From the NCBI RefSeq assembly GCF_001006805.1, contig NZ_LN811352.1, positions 381,967 to 445,966 of the forward strand: DNA of 64,000 nt, read 5' to 3'. A program made the translations under genes and the position numbers. The stretch is from Microvirga massiliensis. GTDB lineage: Bacteria; Pseudomonadota; Alphaproteobacteria; Rhizobiales; Beijerinckiaceae. The notes under the pieces are model-generated. The model searched no databases. It was not told where the DNA came from and saw nothing but the letters and a program-made list of their open reading frames with translations. Below, in pieces: positions 18,596 to 28,906 of the stretch. Within the stretch, counting starts at the first letter, position 1. Every line of letters starts with the position of its first letter.

Positions 18596-20867
18596 GGCCC
18601 GACAGACTCGGATTCGTCATGAAATACTTGTGCGCGTTGAACGGTTCCTCTCCCGGAGCGGGCGAAATCCGCTGGCTTGCGCCGGAGGGGAGTAACGTCC
18701 AGCTCTGCTCGTTGTCCAGAAGGTTCGCGAGCATGATCTGATCCAGGACCTGCTGGTGGACGGTGGGGTTCAGGATCGGGAGCAGTGCCTCGACCCGGCG
18801 GTCGAGGTTCCGCTGCATCAGGTCGGCCGAGGAGATATAGACATGGGCCTTGGGACTCGGCAGCCCCTCCCCATTCCCGAAGGCGTAGATGCGGGTATGT
18901 TCGAGAAAGCGGCCGACGATCGATTTGACGCGGATGTTCTCCGAGAGTCCCTTGATGCCCGGCCTGAGGCAGCAGATGCCGCGCACCACGAGATCGATCT
19001 GGACGCCCGCGGCGCTGGCGTCATAGAGCGCATCGATGATCTCCGGATCGACGAGCGAATTGCACTTGCCCCAGATCGCGGCCGGGCGCCCTGCCCTGGC
19101 GTGCGCAATTTCTTCGGCGACATGCGTGAGGATGCGTTTTTTCAGCGTCAATGGCGAAACGGCCATCCGCTCGAGTTCCGCCGGCTCCGCATATCCGGTG
19201 ATGAAGTTGAAGATCCGCCCGACATCACGCCCGATCACCGGGTCTGCGGTAAAGAACGACAGATCGGTATAGATGCGCGCGGTCACGGGGTGGTAGTTTC
19301 CCGTCCCGGCATGACAATAGGTGATGAGCTGCCCGGCCTCGCGCCGCACGACCAGCGACAGCTTCGCGTGCGTCTTCAGCTCGATGAAGCCGAACACGAC
19401 CTGCGCGCCGGCTCGCTCGAGATTGCGGGCCCAGCGGATATTGGCTTCCTCATCGAATCGCGCTTTCAGCTCAACGAGCGCGGTCACCGACTTTCCGGCC
19501 TCCGCGGCTTCCGCGAGCGCAGCGACGATCGGGGAATCGGATGATGTCCGGTAGAGCGTCTGCTTGATCGCCACCACGTTCGGGTCGCTTGCCGCCTGGC
19601 GCAGGAACTGCACCACCGCGTCGAAGGATTCGTAAGGATGGTGGACGATGATGTCCTTCTGACGGATGGCGGCGAAGCAATCGCCGCCTTGCTCGCGAAT
19701 CCTCTCCGGAAAACGCGGATTGTAGGGCTTGAACTTGAGATCCGGCCGTTCGAGCGCAACGAGTTGCGACAGCTCGTTCAAGGCCAGCATTCCCTCGACG
19801 ACGAAGACCTCCTCGGGAGAAATCTCCAGTTCCTCCGCCACGAATGAGCGCAGTTCCTCCGCCATCGACGCTTCGACCTCGAGCCGGATGACGGTGCCCC
19901 GCCGGCGCTGCTTGAGGGCCGTCTCGAACAGACGCACTAGGTCTTCGGCTTCTTCCTCGACCTCGATGTCGCTGTCACGGAGGACCCGGAATCCGCCTTG
20001 GCCCTGCACGTCGTATCCGGGAAACAGGCGGCTGGTGTAGCGCAGGATGACCTGTTCCAGCGCAATGAACCGCATCGCCCCGGTTTCGGCGAAATCCGGC
20101 AGGCGGATGAATCGATCGACCTTGTTCGGCAACCGAATGAGGGCCTTCAGCAGCCTTCCGTCGCTTTGCCTTGCAAGCTTCAGAGCGAGCGATGCGCCGA
20201 GATTCGGAATGAACGGGAACGGATGAGCCGGATCGATGGCGAGCGGCGTCAGGACCGGGAAGATATAATGAAGGAAGTAATCCTCGAGCCAGGCCGCCTC
20301 GGCCCGGGTGAGGCCGCCATCGTCGACGAGGACGATCCCTTCCTGCAGAAGGTCCTCCTTCAATTCGCGCCAGCGGCGTTGCTGATCGGAGGCGAGGCTC
20401 GAGACTTCCGCCGCGATCTTGGCAAGTTGCTCGAGTGGCGTGAGACCGTCCTGTGAGGTTGTCGCGACCCCGGACTTGACCTGTCCTTTCAGGCCCGCGA
20501 CGCGAACCATGAAGAATTCGTCGAGGTTGTTTGCCGAGATCGAAAGAAATCTGAGCTGCTCCAGGAGAGGGTGATTGCGGTTCGACGCCTCCTCGAGCAC
20601 GCGACGGTTGAACTGAAGCCAGGACAATTCCCGGTTGACGAAGCGCTGCGGGAAGCCGCGGAGCGCCGCTCCGTCGAGCTCGATATCCGGAGAGGGGCGT
20701 GGGTCCGGCAGCTCGGTGACGACTTCGAGACCCGTGATCCCGACGGTCGTTTCCTTGATGCGGGCGCGCATGGATTCGGCACCGGTCTTCGTGGCCGACC
20801 GCGATTTTCTGGGCCGCTCCGAAACGATGTCGGGGGCGGCCGTCTCACGGCGACTCGGTTCGTCCAT
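18537..20867 (-). CDS. ppk1: Polyphosphate kinase 1
   Basis: A 776-residue enzyme that polymerises ATP gamma-phosphate into polyphosphate and works in reverse. N-terminal domain: [20 protein letters not shown] and [14 protein letters not shown]. The catalytic region has [21 protein letters not shown] and [12 protein letters not shown] with the phospho-accepting His, then [11 protein letters not shown] and the second phospholipase D-like half. The ATG at 20867 overlaps the hdaA stop as TGATG; a GTG three bases earlier is an alternative. The first ~60 residues are a poorly conserved leader. Confidence 0.95.
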   Translation of the reverse strand: MDEPSRRETAAPDIVSERPRKSRSATKTGAESMRARIKETTVGITGLEVVTELPDPRPSPDIELDGAALRGFPQRFVNRELSWLQFNRRVLEEASNRNHPLLEQLRFLSISANNLDEFFMVRVAGLKGQVKSGVATTSQDGLTPLEQLAKIAAEVSSLASDQQRRWRELKEDLLQEGIVLVDDGGLTRAEAAWLEDYFLHYIFPVLTPLAIDPAHPFPFIPNLGASLALKLARQSDGRLLKALIRLPNKVDRFIRLPDFAETGAMRFIALEQVILRYTSRLFPGYDVQGQGGFRVLRDSDIEVEEEAEDLVRLFETALKQRRRGTVIRLEVEASMAEELRSFVAEELEISPEEVFVVEGMLALNELSQLVALERPDLKFKPYNPRFPERIREQGGDCFAAIRQKDIIVHHPYESFDAVVQFLRQAASDPNVVAIKQTLYRTSSDSPIVAALAEAAEAGKSVTALVELKARFDEEANIRWARNLERAGAQVVFGFIELKTHAKLSLVVRREAGQLITYCHAGTGNYHPVTARIYTDLSFFTADPVIGRDVGRIFNFITGYAEPAELERMAVSPLTLKKRILTHVAEEIAHARAGRPAAIWGKCNSLVDPEIIDALYDASAAGVQIDLVVRGICCLRPGIKGLSENIRVKSIVGRFLEHTRIYAFGNGEGLPSPKAHVYISSADLMQRNLDRRVEALLPILNPTVHQQVLDQIMLANLLDNEQSWTLLPSGASQRISPAPGEEPFNAHKYFMTNPSLSGRGKSLKTSSPKSLPKRGRR

Positions 20868-21559
20868 CACGATCCTTCACCCTCCTCTTCCACTGTCTCG
20901 AGAACCGCCGCCGCCATCGGCCGGGAGATGCGTCGGCCGCGACTCAGGGCCTCGCGGTCGAGCGCCACGACGATCTCGGCGGCACGCGCCAGAGAGCGCT
21001 CGATCCTGAGCGCAATGTAATCCACCACCGTGGTGTCGACCACGAGTTGCCGGTCCACGAAAAGCTTGACCAGGACGGCCCGCAGCAGCGCGTCGTCCGG
21101 CGGCTCTATCAGGACGCTCGGGGCAAGCCGCAACCGGGAAAGGAGGTCCGGGGTCCGGAGGTTCCACTGGTCCGGCGGAGACGACGCCGTCATGAGCACG
21201 AAGGTGCGTCGCTCGCGCGCATGATTCAGAAGGTGGAACAGCGCCGCCTCGTCTCGGTCCGACCGGTCCGGATCCTCGACCAGGATCGCACCATTCGAGA
21301 CGAGGTGCGAGACGCGGCCGGGCGTCACCTCGAAGGAATCGACGGTCCATGCCTTGGACTCGGCCGCCCAGATGGCCCCGAGATGGCTCTTGCCGCTACC
21401 GCGCGGCCCCTGGAGGACGAGAACCGTATCGGGCCAATCCGGCCATCGCTCGATCATCCCGTAGGCCTGCTCGTTCGATGGGCTGACCAGGAAATCCTCC
21501 CGGTCGAAACGAGGCGCGAGCGGGAGGTCGAACGCGAGCTGCTTCGGCGTGTCACGCAT
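20867..21559 (-). CDS. hdaA: DnaA-related regulatory inactivator HdaA
   Basis: A 230-residue AAA+ protein related to the central part of DnaA. In Caulobacter, HdaA with the sliding clamp stimulates DnaA-ATP hydrolysis and prevents re-initiation. The N-terminal [20 protein letters not shown] includes a clamp-binding-like motif. Walker A is [15 protein letters not shown] and the sensor/arginine region is [14 protein letters not shown]. Walker B (AILVEDPD) is weak. The ATG at 21559 follows GAGG by ten bases and overlaps the permease gene by eight bases. Position between the AI-2E permease and ppk is typical. Confidence 0.9.
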   Translation of the reverse strand: MRDTPKQLAFDLPLAPRFDREDFLVSPSNEQAYGMIERWPDWPDTVLVLQGPRGSGKSHLGAIWAAESKAWTVDSFEVTPGRVSHLVSNGAILVEDPDRSDRDEAALFHLLNHARERRTFVLMTASSPPDQWNLRTPDLLSRLRLAPSVLIEPPDDALLRAVLVKLFVDRQLVVDTTVVDYIALRIERSLARAAEIVVALDREALSRGRRISRPMAAAVLETVEEEGEGS

Positions 21560-22652
21560 CGTTCTCAGACCTCGGCAAGGCAGCCGTGCCGCCCCCACCA
21601 CGATACAGACGGCTCGCGAGATAGCTCCTCAGGGCATATCGAAGCACCACTCCGACGGCCGCCGCGAGCGGTACTGCGAGAAGCAGCCCAACGAAACCGA
21701 ACAGAGAGCCGAAGGCGAGCAGCGCGAACATGAGCCAGACAGGGTGCAAGCCCACCGAAGCGCCCACGAGCTTCGGAGACAGGATGTTTCCCTCGATGAA
21801 CTGGCCGGCGACGAAGACGGCCAATGTCGCGAGGATCCACACCCAGTCCGGCCAGAACTGCACGATCGCGACACCGACGGACAGGATCAGCCCGGTCAGC
21901 GATCCCACATAGGGGATGAAGCTGAGAATGCCGGCGGTCATTCCGATCAGAATTCCGAAGTTCAGCCCGATCATGCTGAGGCCGACCGCGTAGAATGTTC
22001 CGAGGACGAGGCACACCGTTGCCTGGCCGCGGACGAAACCCGCCAGAGCGAGGTCGATGTCGCGCGCGATGCCGCGGATCGTGTCGCGATATTGCCGCGG
22101 CAGCCAGGAGTCGATCGTTTCGATCATGTGATCCCAGTCGATCAGCAGATAGAAGGCCACCACCGGCGTGACGACAAGCAGCGAGAACACGCCGAGGAGC
22201 GCCTGACCGCCGGACCAGAGCGACTGCAGAAACCCGCCGAACCACGCCACCCCTTGCCCGACGAGATCGCCGACCGAACGCTGAATATCCTGGAGCGTGT
22301 CTTGCCCGCCCCAGCGCTCCAGCAGCGGCCCGCCCTGCTGGACGATGAGTTGTTGAAGACGCGCAACGGTGGCGGGCAGGCGATCAACGAAGGCCGAGAG
22401 CTGGTGCGCGACGAGCGGCACGACCAGAACGAGCGCCAGGATGAACAGCAGGACGAACAGGACGAGGATGAGAATGGTCGCCCCGAAGCGCCCGATCCCC
22501 ATGCGCTCCAATCGGTCCGCGAGAGGATCCAGCAGATAGGCAAGCGCGAAGCCGGCGACGAACGGCAGGAGAATGTCACGCAATACGAACAGGGCGAGCA
22601 CTGTCACAGCGAGTGCCAGACCCCAGAACGCCGCCTGCCGCTGGACCGTCAT
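21552..22652 (-). CDS. AI-2E family transporter (PerM/YhhT-like)
   Basis: A 366-residue polytopic inner-membrane protein with about eight transmembrane segments and a long amphipathic region in the middle (residues ~95-160). The family motif region IPYVGSLTGLILSV and FIEGNILSPKLVGASVGLHPVW is intact. Members export autoinducer-2 or act as antiporters; the substrate here cannot be inferred. Its stop overlaps the hdaA start by eight bases, so the two are translated together. Confidence 0.9.
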   Translation of the reverse strand: MTVQRQAAFWGLALAVTVLALFVLRDILLPFVAGFALAYLLDPLADRLERMGIGRFGATILILVLFVLLFILALVLVVPLVAHQLSAFVDRLPATVARLQQLIVQQGGPLLERWGGQDTLQDIQRSVGDLVGQGVAWFGGFLQSLWSGGQALLGVFSLLVVTPVVAFYLLIDWDHMIETIDSWLPRQYRDTIRGIARDIDLALAGFVRGQATVCLVLGTFYAVGLSMIGLNFGILIGMTAGILSFIPYVGSLTGLILSVGVAIVQFWPDWVWILATLAVFVAGQFIEGNILSPKLVGASVGLHPVWLMFALLAFGSLFGFVGLLLAVPLAAAVGVVLRYALRSYLASRLYRGGGGTAALPRSENDA

Positions 22653-22700
22653 TCACTGCCTTCACTCGGGGTGTTTCATCTTTGATGGTTTGTGTTTCCC

Positions 22701-22820
22701 TCCTCACCCGGACGCTTCGCGTCCGACCTCTCCCGCCAGGGGAGAGGTGAAGAGGGTGACGCCACACATCGCCTCTTCCTCGATGGGAGAGGTCGGCTGC
22801 GCAGCAGCCGGGTGAGGGTG
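22701..22820. repeat. Dispersed GGGAGAGGTCGGC repeat pair, copies 1 and 2
   Basis: Two facing units: the first (22701-22755) reads CTCACCCGG...CCTCTCCC...GGGAGAGG, the second (22771-22820) reads GATGGGAGAGGTCGGCTGC, GCAGCAGCCGGGTGAGGGT. The second recurs almost unchanged at 44563-44616 and 52556-52610, and an inverted form at 44675-44728. Each unit can form nested hairpins. This is a REP-like intergenic family frequent in Hyphomicrobiales. Confidence 0.75.
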
Positions 22821-22853
22821 GCGGCGCTACCGTAGCCGAGCACTACGCCGAAG

Positions 22854-23387
22854 TCACTTGTCCCCCATGTGCCGCAGCCACATCCCCATATAGGCGCCTG
22901 CGGACGCGACCGTCAGCACTGCGACGACCACCATGCCGACGTCCTCGAGCAAGCCGATCTCGATCCGGAAGGCGCTCGCCGCCAGGACCAGGGCAGCGAA
23001 ACCGAGCTGTGCGAACGTGTTGATCTTGCTGATCGTCAGAGGCCGGATCTGCAGCGGCCTCGCCATGAGCCAGGACAGAACGACGGCGGCGAGGATCATC
23101 ACGTCACGTGACACCACGACGATGGCGAGCCAGCCCGGCAGCACGCCGATGATCGACAGAGTGACGTAGATCGAAACGAGCAGCGCCTTGTCGGCGAGCG
23201 GGTCGATATAGGATCCGAGCTCGCTGCGCATGTCGAAGCGCCGCGCAATGAACCCGTCGATCCCGTCCGAGACTCCGGCAATGACGAAGAGCGCGAAGGC
23301 GAGGCCCCAGCGCTCCTGCAAGATCATAACGATCACGAGCGGAACGATGATCAGGCGTCCGATCGTGATCAGGTTCGGTATCGTCAT
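22854..23387 (-). CDS. CDP-alcohol phosphatidyltransferase (PgsA-like)
   Basis: A 177-residue inner-membrane enzyme with about five to six helices. The family motif is complete: SDGIDGFIARRFD, then GSYIDPLADK (D-G-x2-A-R-x8-G-x3-D-x3-D). It would transfer a phosphatidyl group from CDP-diacylglycerol to an alcohol, as in phosphatidylglycerophosphate synthesis; the acceptor is not certain. It is divergent from purM (132 bases between). Confidence 0.92.
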   Translation of the reverse strand: MTIPNLITIGRLIIVPLVIVMILQERWGLAFALFVIAGVSDGIDGFIARRFDMRSELGSYIDPLADKALLVSIYVTLSIIGVLPGWLAIVVVSRDVMILAAVVLSWLMARPLQIRPLTISKINTFAQLGFAALVLAASAFRIEIGLLEDVGMVVVAVLTVASAGAYMGMWLRHMGDK

Positions 23388-23519
23388 GCGCTGCTGTCGT
23401 CCCTCTCTTCATTCTAAAGAGGCCCATCCGCGCTGGCGAGGGTCGAGGTCTCCTCGAGAGCGGGTGGCTTGCGTCGGCCCTCCACCCGTCTTACTCCGGC
23501 CCGGCACCGGAGATCCGTC

Positions 23520-24584
23520 ATGAGCAAACCGCCCACCGGTTTCACCTATGCCGAGGCCGGCGTCGACATCGACGCGGGCAACGCGATGGTGGAAGCCCTC
23601 AAGCCTTTGGTCCGCGCGACGCGACGCCCCGGGGCCGACGCCGAGATCGGTGGGTTTGGGGGCTTGTTCGACCTCAAGGCCGCGGGGTTTCGCGATCCCA
23701 TTCTCGTCGCTGCCAATGACGGGGTCGGAACCAAGGTAAAGATCGCCATCGAGACACGCCGCTTCGAGACGATCGGGATCGATCTCGTCGCGATGTGCGT
23801 CAACGACATCGTCGTGCAGGGTGCGGAGCCGCTCTTCTTCCTGGACTATTTCGCGACGGGACGGTTGCAGCCGGAAACGGGCGTGGCGCTCGTGCGCGGG
23901 ATCACGGCCGGCTGCCAGGAGGCAGGCTGCGCCCTGATCGGAGGCGAGACGGCCGAGATGCCCGGGCTCTATGCGGGAGAGGACTTCGATCTCGCGGGTT
24001 TTGCGGTCGGAGCGGCGGAACGCGGAACGCTCCTGCCGCGCGGAGGCGCTGCCGGAGACATCCTCTTCGGATTGCCGTCCTCGGGCGCCCATTCCAACGG
24101 CTTCTCGCTGGTACGCCGGATCGTCGGAGCCAGCGGGCTGGCCTGGGCCGATCCGGCTCCCTTTGCGCCCGGCCGGAGTCTCGGAGAGGCTCTGCTCGAG
24201 CCGACACGTCTCTATGTGCGCCCGCTCCTGTCGGTGCTGCGCGAAGGATCCGGAATCCGGGCGCTGGCGCATATCACGGGCGGCGGATTTCCCGACAACA
24301 TTCCACGGGTCCTGTCCGAGAACCTTGCTGCCGAGATTCTCCTCGACGCAGTCCCCGTGTTGCCCGTGTTCCGCTGGCTGGCGGAGGCCGGCCGGGTTTC
24401 CGAATCCGAGATGCTGCGGACGTTCAACTGCGGCATCGGCATGGTGGTCGTCGTTGACCAGACGGAAGCAGACGCGCTGGAGACGAGGCTCGCAGCGGCG
24501 GGCGTGGTTCCAGTCCGCCTCGGCCGGCTGGTCGAGCGGAGCTCCGGCCCGCCGGTGCGGTTTTCCGGGCGCCTCGCACTGTGA
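23520..24584 (+). CDS. purM: Phosphoribosylformylglycinamidine cyclo-ligase
   Basis: A 354-residue enzyme of step five of purine synthesis, forming aminoimidazole ribonucleotide with ATP. Signatures are [34 protein letters not shown] and [11 protein letters not shown]; the C-terminal domain has [16 protein letters not shown] and [15 protein letters not shown] lies seven bases before the ATG at 23520. purN overlaps its stop by four bases, so the pair is translationally coupled. Confidence 0.97.
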   Translation: MSKPPTGFTYAEAGVDIDAGNAMVEALKPLVRATRRPGADAEIGGFGGLFDLKAAGFRDPILVAANDGVGTKVKIAIETRRFETIGIDLVAMCVNDIVVQGAEPLFFLDYFATGRLQPETGVALVRGITAGCQEAGCALIGGETAEMPGLYAGEDFDLAGFAVGAAERGTLLPRGGAAGDILFGLPSSGAHSNGFSLVRRIVGASGLAWADPAPFAPGRSLGEALLEPTRLYVRPLLSVLREGSGIRALAHITGGGFPDNIPRVLSENLAAEILLDAVPVLPVFRWLAEAGRVSESEMLRTFNCGIGMVVVVDQTEADALETRLAAAGVVPVRLGRLVERSSGPPVRFSGRLAL

Positions 24585-25267
24585 CGGGTCGCATCCGCAC
24601 CGCCGTCCTGGTGTCGGGCCGCGGCTCGAACATGATGTCGCTGATCGAGGCCTCCCGCAGGCCCGGTTACCCGGCAGACATCGTGCTCGTCGCGTCGAAC
24701 CGGCCGGATGCCGGGGGACTCCAGCATGCGCGGGCCGAAGGGATCGAGGCCATTGCCATCGATCACCGCGCTCATCCGGATCGGGAGAGCTTCGAGCGGG
24801 CACTCGACGAAGCCCTGAATGCCCGAGGGATCGAGCTGGTATGCCTCGCGGGCTTCATGCGCGTGCTGACCTCGTGGTTCGTGACGCGCTGGGCGGGCCG
24901 CCTCCTCAACATCCACCCATCGCTGCTGCCGCTGTTCCGTGGGATTCATACCCACAGGCAGGCGCTCGAGGCCGGCGTCCTCCTGCATGGCTGCACGGTG
25001 CATTTCGTGATCCCGGAACTCGACGCCGGTCCGATCATCGCGCAGGCCTGTGTGCCGGTGATTTCGGACGACACCGAGGAGTCGCTGGCCGCGAGAGTGC
25101 TCGCTCGGGAGCACCGGCTCTATCCGACTGCCCTCGCCCTTGTCGCGTCGGGGCGCGCTCGCTTGGTCGAGGACAGGGTCAAGTTCGAGAGTGGCTGGTC
25201 CTGCGAGGGAGAGATCGCATCGCCTCCCTTTGACTCGTGGTCCGAGACGCCCAGCACTTCCGGATAG
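24581..25267 (+). CDS. purN: Phosphoribosylglycinamide formyltransferase
   Basis: A 228-residue enzyme that transfers a formyl group from 10-formyltetrahydrofolate to GAR. The N-terminal loop is [13 protein letters not shown], the catalytic region [16 protein letters not shown] contains the N-x-H pair, and [17 protein letters not shown] includes the essential Asp. The GTG start overlaps the purM stop as GTGA. The last ~25 residues extend beyond the usual family end and look disordered. Confidence 0.96.
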   Translation: MTGRIRTAVLVSGRGSNMMSLIEASRRPGYPADIVLVASNRPDAGGLQHARAEGIEAIAIDHRAHPDRESFERALDEALNARGIELVCLAGFMRVLTSWFVTRWAGRLLNIHPSLLPLFRGIHTHRQALEAGVLLHGCTVHFVIPELDAGPIIAQACVPVISDDTEESLAARVLAREHRLYPTALALVASGRARLVEDRVKFESGWSCEGEIASPPFDSWSETPSTSG

Positions 25268-25270
25268 GGC

Positions 25271-25624
25271 TCAGCTCCTGACCCCGCACGCCGACAGCGC
25301 CGCATAGGCTTTCGCCTGCGCCGATTGATTGAACACTCCGGTATCCCGATAGGACTGAAGCTCTCCGGGCGTGAAGGACGTGAGCGTTCGCGATGCGTAG
25401 CACCCGCAGGGGCGCGACAGCGAGGATTCCGAGACGCCGAGCTCACGCGCCTGGACGATGACGCAAGCCTTCCGCACCCGAGTCTCGAGCTCGCCCCGGC
25501 TTGCACGTTGCAGCGCAGGGTCGGGCTGATAATCGGTCGGGACCGACGACGCAGCCGCGAGAGCGAGATTCACGGAAGCGAAAAGGCTGGCCGCCGCCAA
25601 GGCGGCGCGGGTGATCGAAGACAT
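25271..25624 (-). CDS. Small exported Cys-containing protein
   Basis: A 117-residue protein with a Sec signal peptide (AALAAASLFASVNLALAA). The mature part has four cysteines (KACVIVQ, RPCGCYASRT, SACGV), suggesting disulphides in the periplasm, and a helical TPGELQSYRDTGVFNQSAQAKAYAAL-like end. It resembles uncharacterised alphaproteobacterial periplasmic proteins. It is convergent with purN, three bases apart. Confidence 0.75.
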   Translation of the reverse strand: MSSITRAALAAASLFASVNLALAAASSVPTDYQPDPALQRASRGELETRVRKACVIVQARELGVSESSLSRPCGCYASRTLTSFTPGELQSYRDTGVFNQSAQAKAYAALSACGVRS

Positions 25625-25841
25625 GGCAACCCCGGCAGCAGAACTGTCACGCTTTAAACTCGCAACCTGGGCGGTTGGTTCAAGGGGGTCACGCGCGTGC
25701 TTTCACGGCCCGCACCCGGATTCCAATGCATTTTGCGGTCGTGGTTACCAGACGGTCATTCGAGGAGCTGACAGAGGATCTCGACGGGCGGGCAGGAGCG
25801 GCTGCGCCACTCCGGAGCTCCGCCCTCCGAGGGCAACCGGT

Positions 25842-26264
25842 TTAGCCGACGATCTCGTTTCCTGAGAAGAACTGCGCGATCTCGGTGCGCGCGTTGTCGG
25901 CGCTGTCGGAGCCGTGGACGGAGTTCTCTCCGACGGATTTGGCAAACTGCTTGCGGATCGTGCCGGGGGCCGCGTTCTCGGGGTTGGTGGCGCCCATGAT
26001 TTCCCGATAGCGCACGATTGCGTTCTCGCCTTCGAGCACCTGCACGACGACAGGGCCGGAGATCATGAACTCGACGAGTTCATCGAAGAAGGGGCGTTCC
26101 CGATGCACTGCGTAGAAGGTCTCTGCCTCCGCACGCGTCATGAGGATACGCTTTTGCGCGATGATCCGCAGGCCAGCCCCCTCGATCACCGCGTTGATGG
26201 CGCCCGTGATGTTGCGGGCGGTGGCGTCGGGCTTGATGATGGAAAACGTGCGCTCGAGAGGCAT
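25842..26264 (-). CDS. ndk: Nucleoside diphosphate kinase
   Basis: A 140-residue cytoplasmic enzyme that balances NTP pools by a ping-pong phospho-His mechanism. It starts [18 protein letters not shown] with the conserved KPDA motif, and the active-site His is in [12 protein letters not shown]. Length is exactly typical. GGAG lies five bases before the ATG at 26264; a seven-residue longer reading is unlikely. Confidence 0.97.
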   Translation of the reverse strand: MPLERTFSIIKPDATARNITGAINAVIEGAGLRIIAQKRILMTRAEAETFYAVHRERPFFDELVEFMISGPVVVQVLEGENAIVRYREIMGATNPENAAPGTIRKQFAKSVGENSVHGSDSADNARTEIAQFFSGNEIVG

Positions 26265-26367
26265 GAGAACTCCGGTTCGTGACAATTCTGAGGGGAAGCG
26301 CCGCGCTTATAGCGGCGCCCCCTTCCCGTCTCAAGCGAATTGCCGAAATCCCGCCATGCTCCGGCGG

Positions 26368-26475
26368 GCTATGGCATCGGACTCAAGAGTGGGTTCCACT
26401 TTTGGATCCGGTGCTTTGGTCCTTGGGCAGCGCATCGTGCGGAAATACGGGCCCACTTTCCCGCACGATGCGAAA
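26368..26475. repeat. Dispersed GCATCGGA palindromic repeat, copy B
   Basis: This copy matches 12203-12280 over its first ~73 bases. It is followed by a further imperfect inverted repeat (CATCGTGCGGAAA facing TTTCCCGCACGATG). It sits in the gap between ndk and the glutathione transferase gene, both on the minus strand. Confidence 0.75.
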
Positions 26476-26496
26476 TTGCGATCCTCCGGACAGGCC

Positions 26497-27207
26497 TCAG
26501 GATCGGGCCCGCTGTCCGAAGAGAACGGCCTGCACCGCCGGATCCCTCAGGTTCGTTGCCGCCCGGTCCGCGGCGTTCACGTCGAGGCCCCGCTTCACAG
26601 CCGGCCGGGCAAGGAGCGCCTCGAGCCAGCGCTTCACGTTCGGGAAGTCCTCGATATTCTGCCCCTGCCGCTCCCAGAGCTTCGCCCACGGCATGATCGC
26701 CATATCCGCGATGGAATAGTCGCCGGCCACGAACTCCCGGTCGGCCAGACGCTTGTCGAGAACGCCATAGAGCCGGTTCGTTTCATTGGTATAGCGTTGG
26801 ACCGCATAAGGCACCTGCTCGGGCGCATAGATCCGGAAATGATGGGTCTGCCCGAGCATCGGCCCGAAACCGCCCATCTGCCAGAACAGCCACTGCTCGA
26901 CCTCGACGCGCCGGCGCTCGTCGGACGGGTAGAACTTGCCCGTCTTGCGGCCGAGATATTGCAGGATCGCTCCGGATTCGAAGACCGAGATCGGTTCCCC
27001 GCCCGGCCCGTCCGGGTCGACGATCGCAGGCATCTTGTTGTTGGGCGAGATCGCCAGGAATTCCGGCTTGAACTGATCACCCTTCCCGATGTTGATGGGG
27101 TGAATCGTGTAGGGGAGGCCACACTCCTCGAGCATGATGGTGATCTTCCATCCGTTCGGGGTCGGCCAGTAGTAAAGATCGATCGCGCCCTGCTCCGTCG
27201 CGGCCAT
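26497..27207 (-). CDS. Glutathione S-transferase family, YfcG/Ure2-like
   Basis: A 236-residue cytosolic protein. Residues ~10-95 form a thioredoxin-like GST N-terminal domain (LYYWPTPNGWKITIMLEECGLPY, then NKMPAIVDPDGPGGEPISVFESGAIL with the glutathione-binding E-S pair). The remainder is an all-helical C-terminal domain with FVAGDYSIADMAI. The N-terminal TPNGWK is typical of the nu-class YfcG/YghU disulphide-bond oxidoreductases, so a redox role is more likely than conjugation. Confidence 0.9.
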   Translation of the reverse strand: MAATEQGAIDLYYWPTPNGWKITIMLEECGLPYTIHPINIGKGDQFKPEFLAISPNNKMPAIVDPDGPGGEPISVFESGAILQYLGRKTGKFYPSDERRRVEVEQWLFWQMGGFGPMLGQTHHFRIYAPEQVPYAVQRYTNETNRLYGVLDKRLADREFVAGDYSIADMAIMPWAKLWERQGQNIEDFPNVKRWLEALLARPAVKRGLDVNAADRAATNLRDPAVQAVLFGQRARS

Positions 27208-27347
27208 GATGCCTCCTTGATGCTCTCACGGCCTGAGATAAGGGGCGCAAGCGGTCGCGTCCATCTTTGCACGCGTTGCGTGCGTTTCTGCAAGCAAACT
27301 GGCTTGGTGTGTAACAGGCGGCTAGGCAGAGCCCTGCCTGGAGCGCT

Positions 27348-27764
27348 TCAGTGCAGGTAGTTCGGTTGGCCCAACCACTCGCTAGGGGCGGCCAGTGGCT
27401 GGAACTCGGTCTTGACCTTGACCGGCAGGAAGGCGCCGACGATCGACATCAGGAGCGCAGGCTTGATGGGCTTGCGCAGATACACGCTTCCGACCACCGG
27501 GTTCTGCTGACGGTGCGACGCCGTGATGTAGATCACCGGCATGTTCGGCCAAAGCTTGCGAAACTCGACCGCTGTCGCATAGCCGTCATAGCGCCCAGGC
27601 AACTGGATATCGGTGATCAGGAGGTCGAAGGTCTCCCCCGATCCGATCAGCGAAACCGCAGCTTCGCCGGACGGGACGCAGGTCACGCTCAACCCGTGCT
27701 TGGCCAGAGTTGCGACTGCGACGTCACAGACGAACTCGTCGTCTTCGACCAGCAGAATCGCCAT
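27348..27764 (-). CDS. Single-domain response regulator
   Basis: A 138-residue CheY-like receiver with no output domain. The acidic pair is in ILLVEDDEF, the phosphorylatable Asp in LLITDIQLPG, the conserved Thr in VIYITAS and the Lys in LRKPIKP, so the phosphorylation site is complete. Such stand-alone receivers in alphaproteobacteria often hang off HWE or HisKA kinases as phosphate sinks or adaptors. Its kinase is not adjacent. It is 186 bases downstream of the LapG-like gene on the same strand. Confidence 0.9.
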   Translation of the reverse strand: MAILLVEDDEFVCDVAVATLAKHGLSVTCVPSGEAAVSLIGSGETFDLLITDIQLPGRYDGYATAVEFRKLWPNMPVIYITASHRQQNPVVGSVYLRKPIKPALLMSIVGAFLPVKVKTEFQPLAAPSEWLGQPNYLH

Positions 27765-27949
27765 TGATGCAGCCCCCTATCGCCTCTCGCGAGACTTCCG
27801 CGTTTTGTAGATACTCCCGGACGGGTGCCCTGCGCAAGGTGCCGCTAGGGAATTCTCCAAGTAGAATCGATCGAAACTCAACCCTCATCCAAGTCTTGGA
27901 AATTCTTGCACTCACCCGAGACCAATAAGAAGCGATCGAACGCGGAAGC

Positions 27950-28906
27950 TCAACCTTGGCGACCACGATAGCCGTGGATCCAGGTTCCTGCAGCGCCGAG
28001 CGAGACCATGGGCTGGTAGCGCCTGCTGGCGAGCCGCTCCGGCTCGATCTCGTCCGTCAGGTTATCGAGCACGAGCACACCGGACTCCGTCTGGACGGAG
28101 AGGAAGGCATGATCCAGCTGCCGCCGCAAATCCCGTGCCAGCACGAGTTGCATGGCTCCCTGCGGCACGCCGGCGGCGCGCAGCAGCCACATCTTTACGA
28201 GGGCGATATCCTCGCAATCACCCTTCCCGGCGAGAATCGTTTCACGAAAAGACGCCCAGTGGTCTCCCTGCCCGTAGAGCTCGAGGTCCGTCCGATAGTC
28301 GATCGAAGAGTTCACGACCCGGTTGATCTTCCGAATACGCTCTTCGACGGGCTCCCCGCGAACCGCTGCTGCAATGGACGCCAGCCGCCGGAATGTGACA
28401 TTCCGACACAGCGCCCCGCCGCGGCACTCCCCGAGGAGGCTTCGGTCGGCCTCCTCGGCGAGGATGGACCGCCAGCGGGACGCATGGACGGAGGTGGAGA
28501 CGGGAACCGCAACGGTCCCGAAGAGCATCGCGGGAGCGATGCGATCACGCTCGGGAACCGGGGCTGCGGTTAGCGCCGCCCGATGGAGGCGCGCACCGGC
28601 CGTCTCGAGCGGGCCGGCGGGCAAGCTGCCCGTGGAAGCCGGATCGAGATCCGCGTCGTTCAGAAGGCGAGTGGCGACAAGGGCCATGCCGAGGGGCCAG
28701 CAATGCGGCGAGGCCGGTCTTCGGGCGAGCCAAGTGACCGGCCATGCCGCGGTGCCGTCGCTCGACACGCTTCTCGGAGCAAGCTGGACGGAACATCCGA
28801 CCGGCAGCAGCGGTGATGCCTGGACCGGCCCCAAGGCCAAGGCCGTGGCCATGGCGGCAGCCGCCGTGAGGCCGAGGGATTTCCGATGACGGGTACTGCC
28901 AGGCAT
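27950..28906 (-). CDS. Periplasmic transglutaminase-like cysteine peptidase, LapG-like (BTLCP)
   Basis: A 318-residue exported protein (signal peptide ending near PVQA). The C-terminal half is a bacterial transglutaminase-like cysteine proteinase domain. The triad is visible: Cys231 in GDCEDIALVKMWLL, His266 in LDHAFLSV and Asp281 in VLDNLTDE. In Pseudomonas, LapG of this family cuts the giant adhesin LapA between two alanines and releases it. Here a giant type I-secreted adhesin and its exporter lie in the next 15 kb, which supports the same role. AAGGAG precedes the ATG at 28906. It is divergent from hlyD. No LapD partner is in the window. Confidence 0.85.
   Translation of the reverse strand: MPGSTRHRKSLGLTAAAAMATALALGPVQASPLLPVGCSVQLAPRSVSSDGTAAWPVTWLARRPASPHCWPLGMALVATRLLNDADLDPASTGSLPAGPLETAGARLHRAALTAAPVPERDRIAPAMLFGTVAVPVSTSVHASRWRSILAEEADRSLLGECRGGALCRNVTFRRLASIAAAVRGEPVEERIRKINRVVNSSIDYRTDLELYGQGDHWASFRETILAGKGDCEDIALVKMWLLRAAGVPQGAMQLVLARDLRRQLDHAFLSVQTESGVLVLDNLTDEIEPERLASRRYQPMVSLGAAGTWIHGYRGRQG

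Noticed and set aside
21549..22685. A plus-strand frame of 378 codons opposite the AI-2E permease
   Set aside because: Its low-complexity, Glu/Asp/His/Gln-rich translation is the complement of membrane-helix codons; no start signal is seen.
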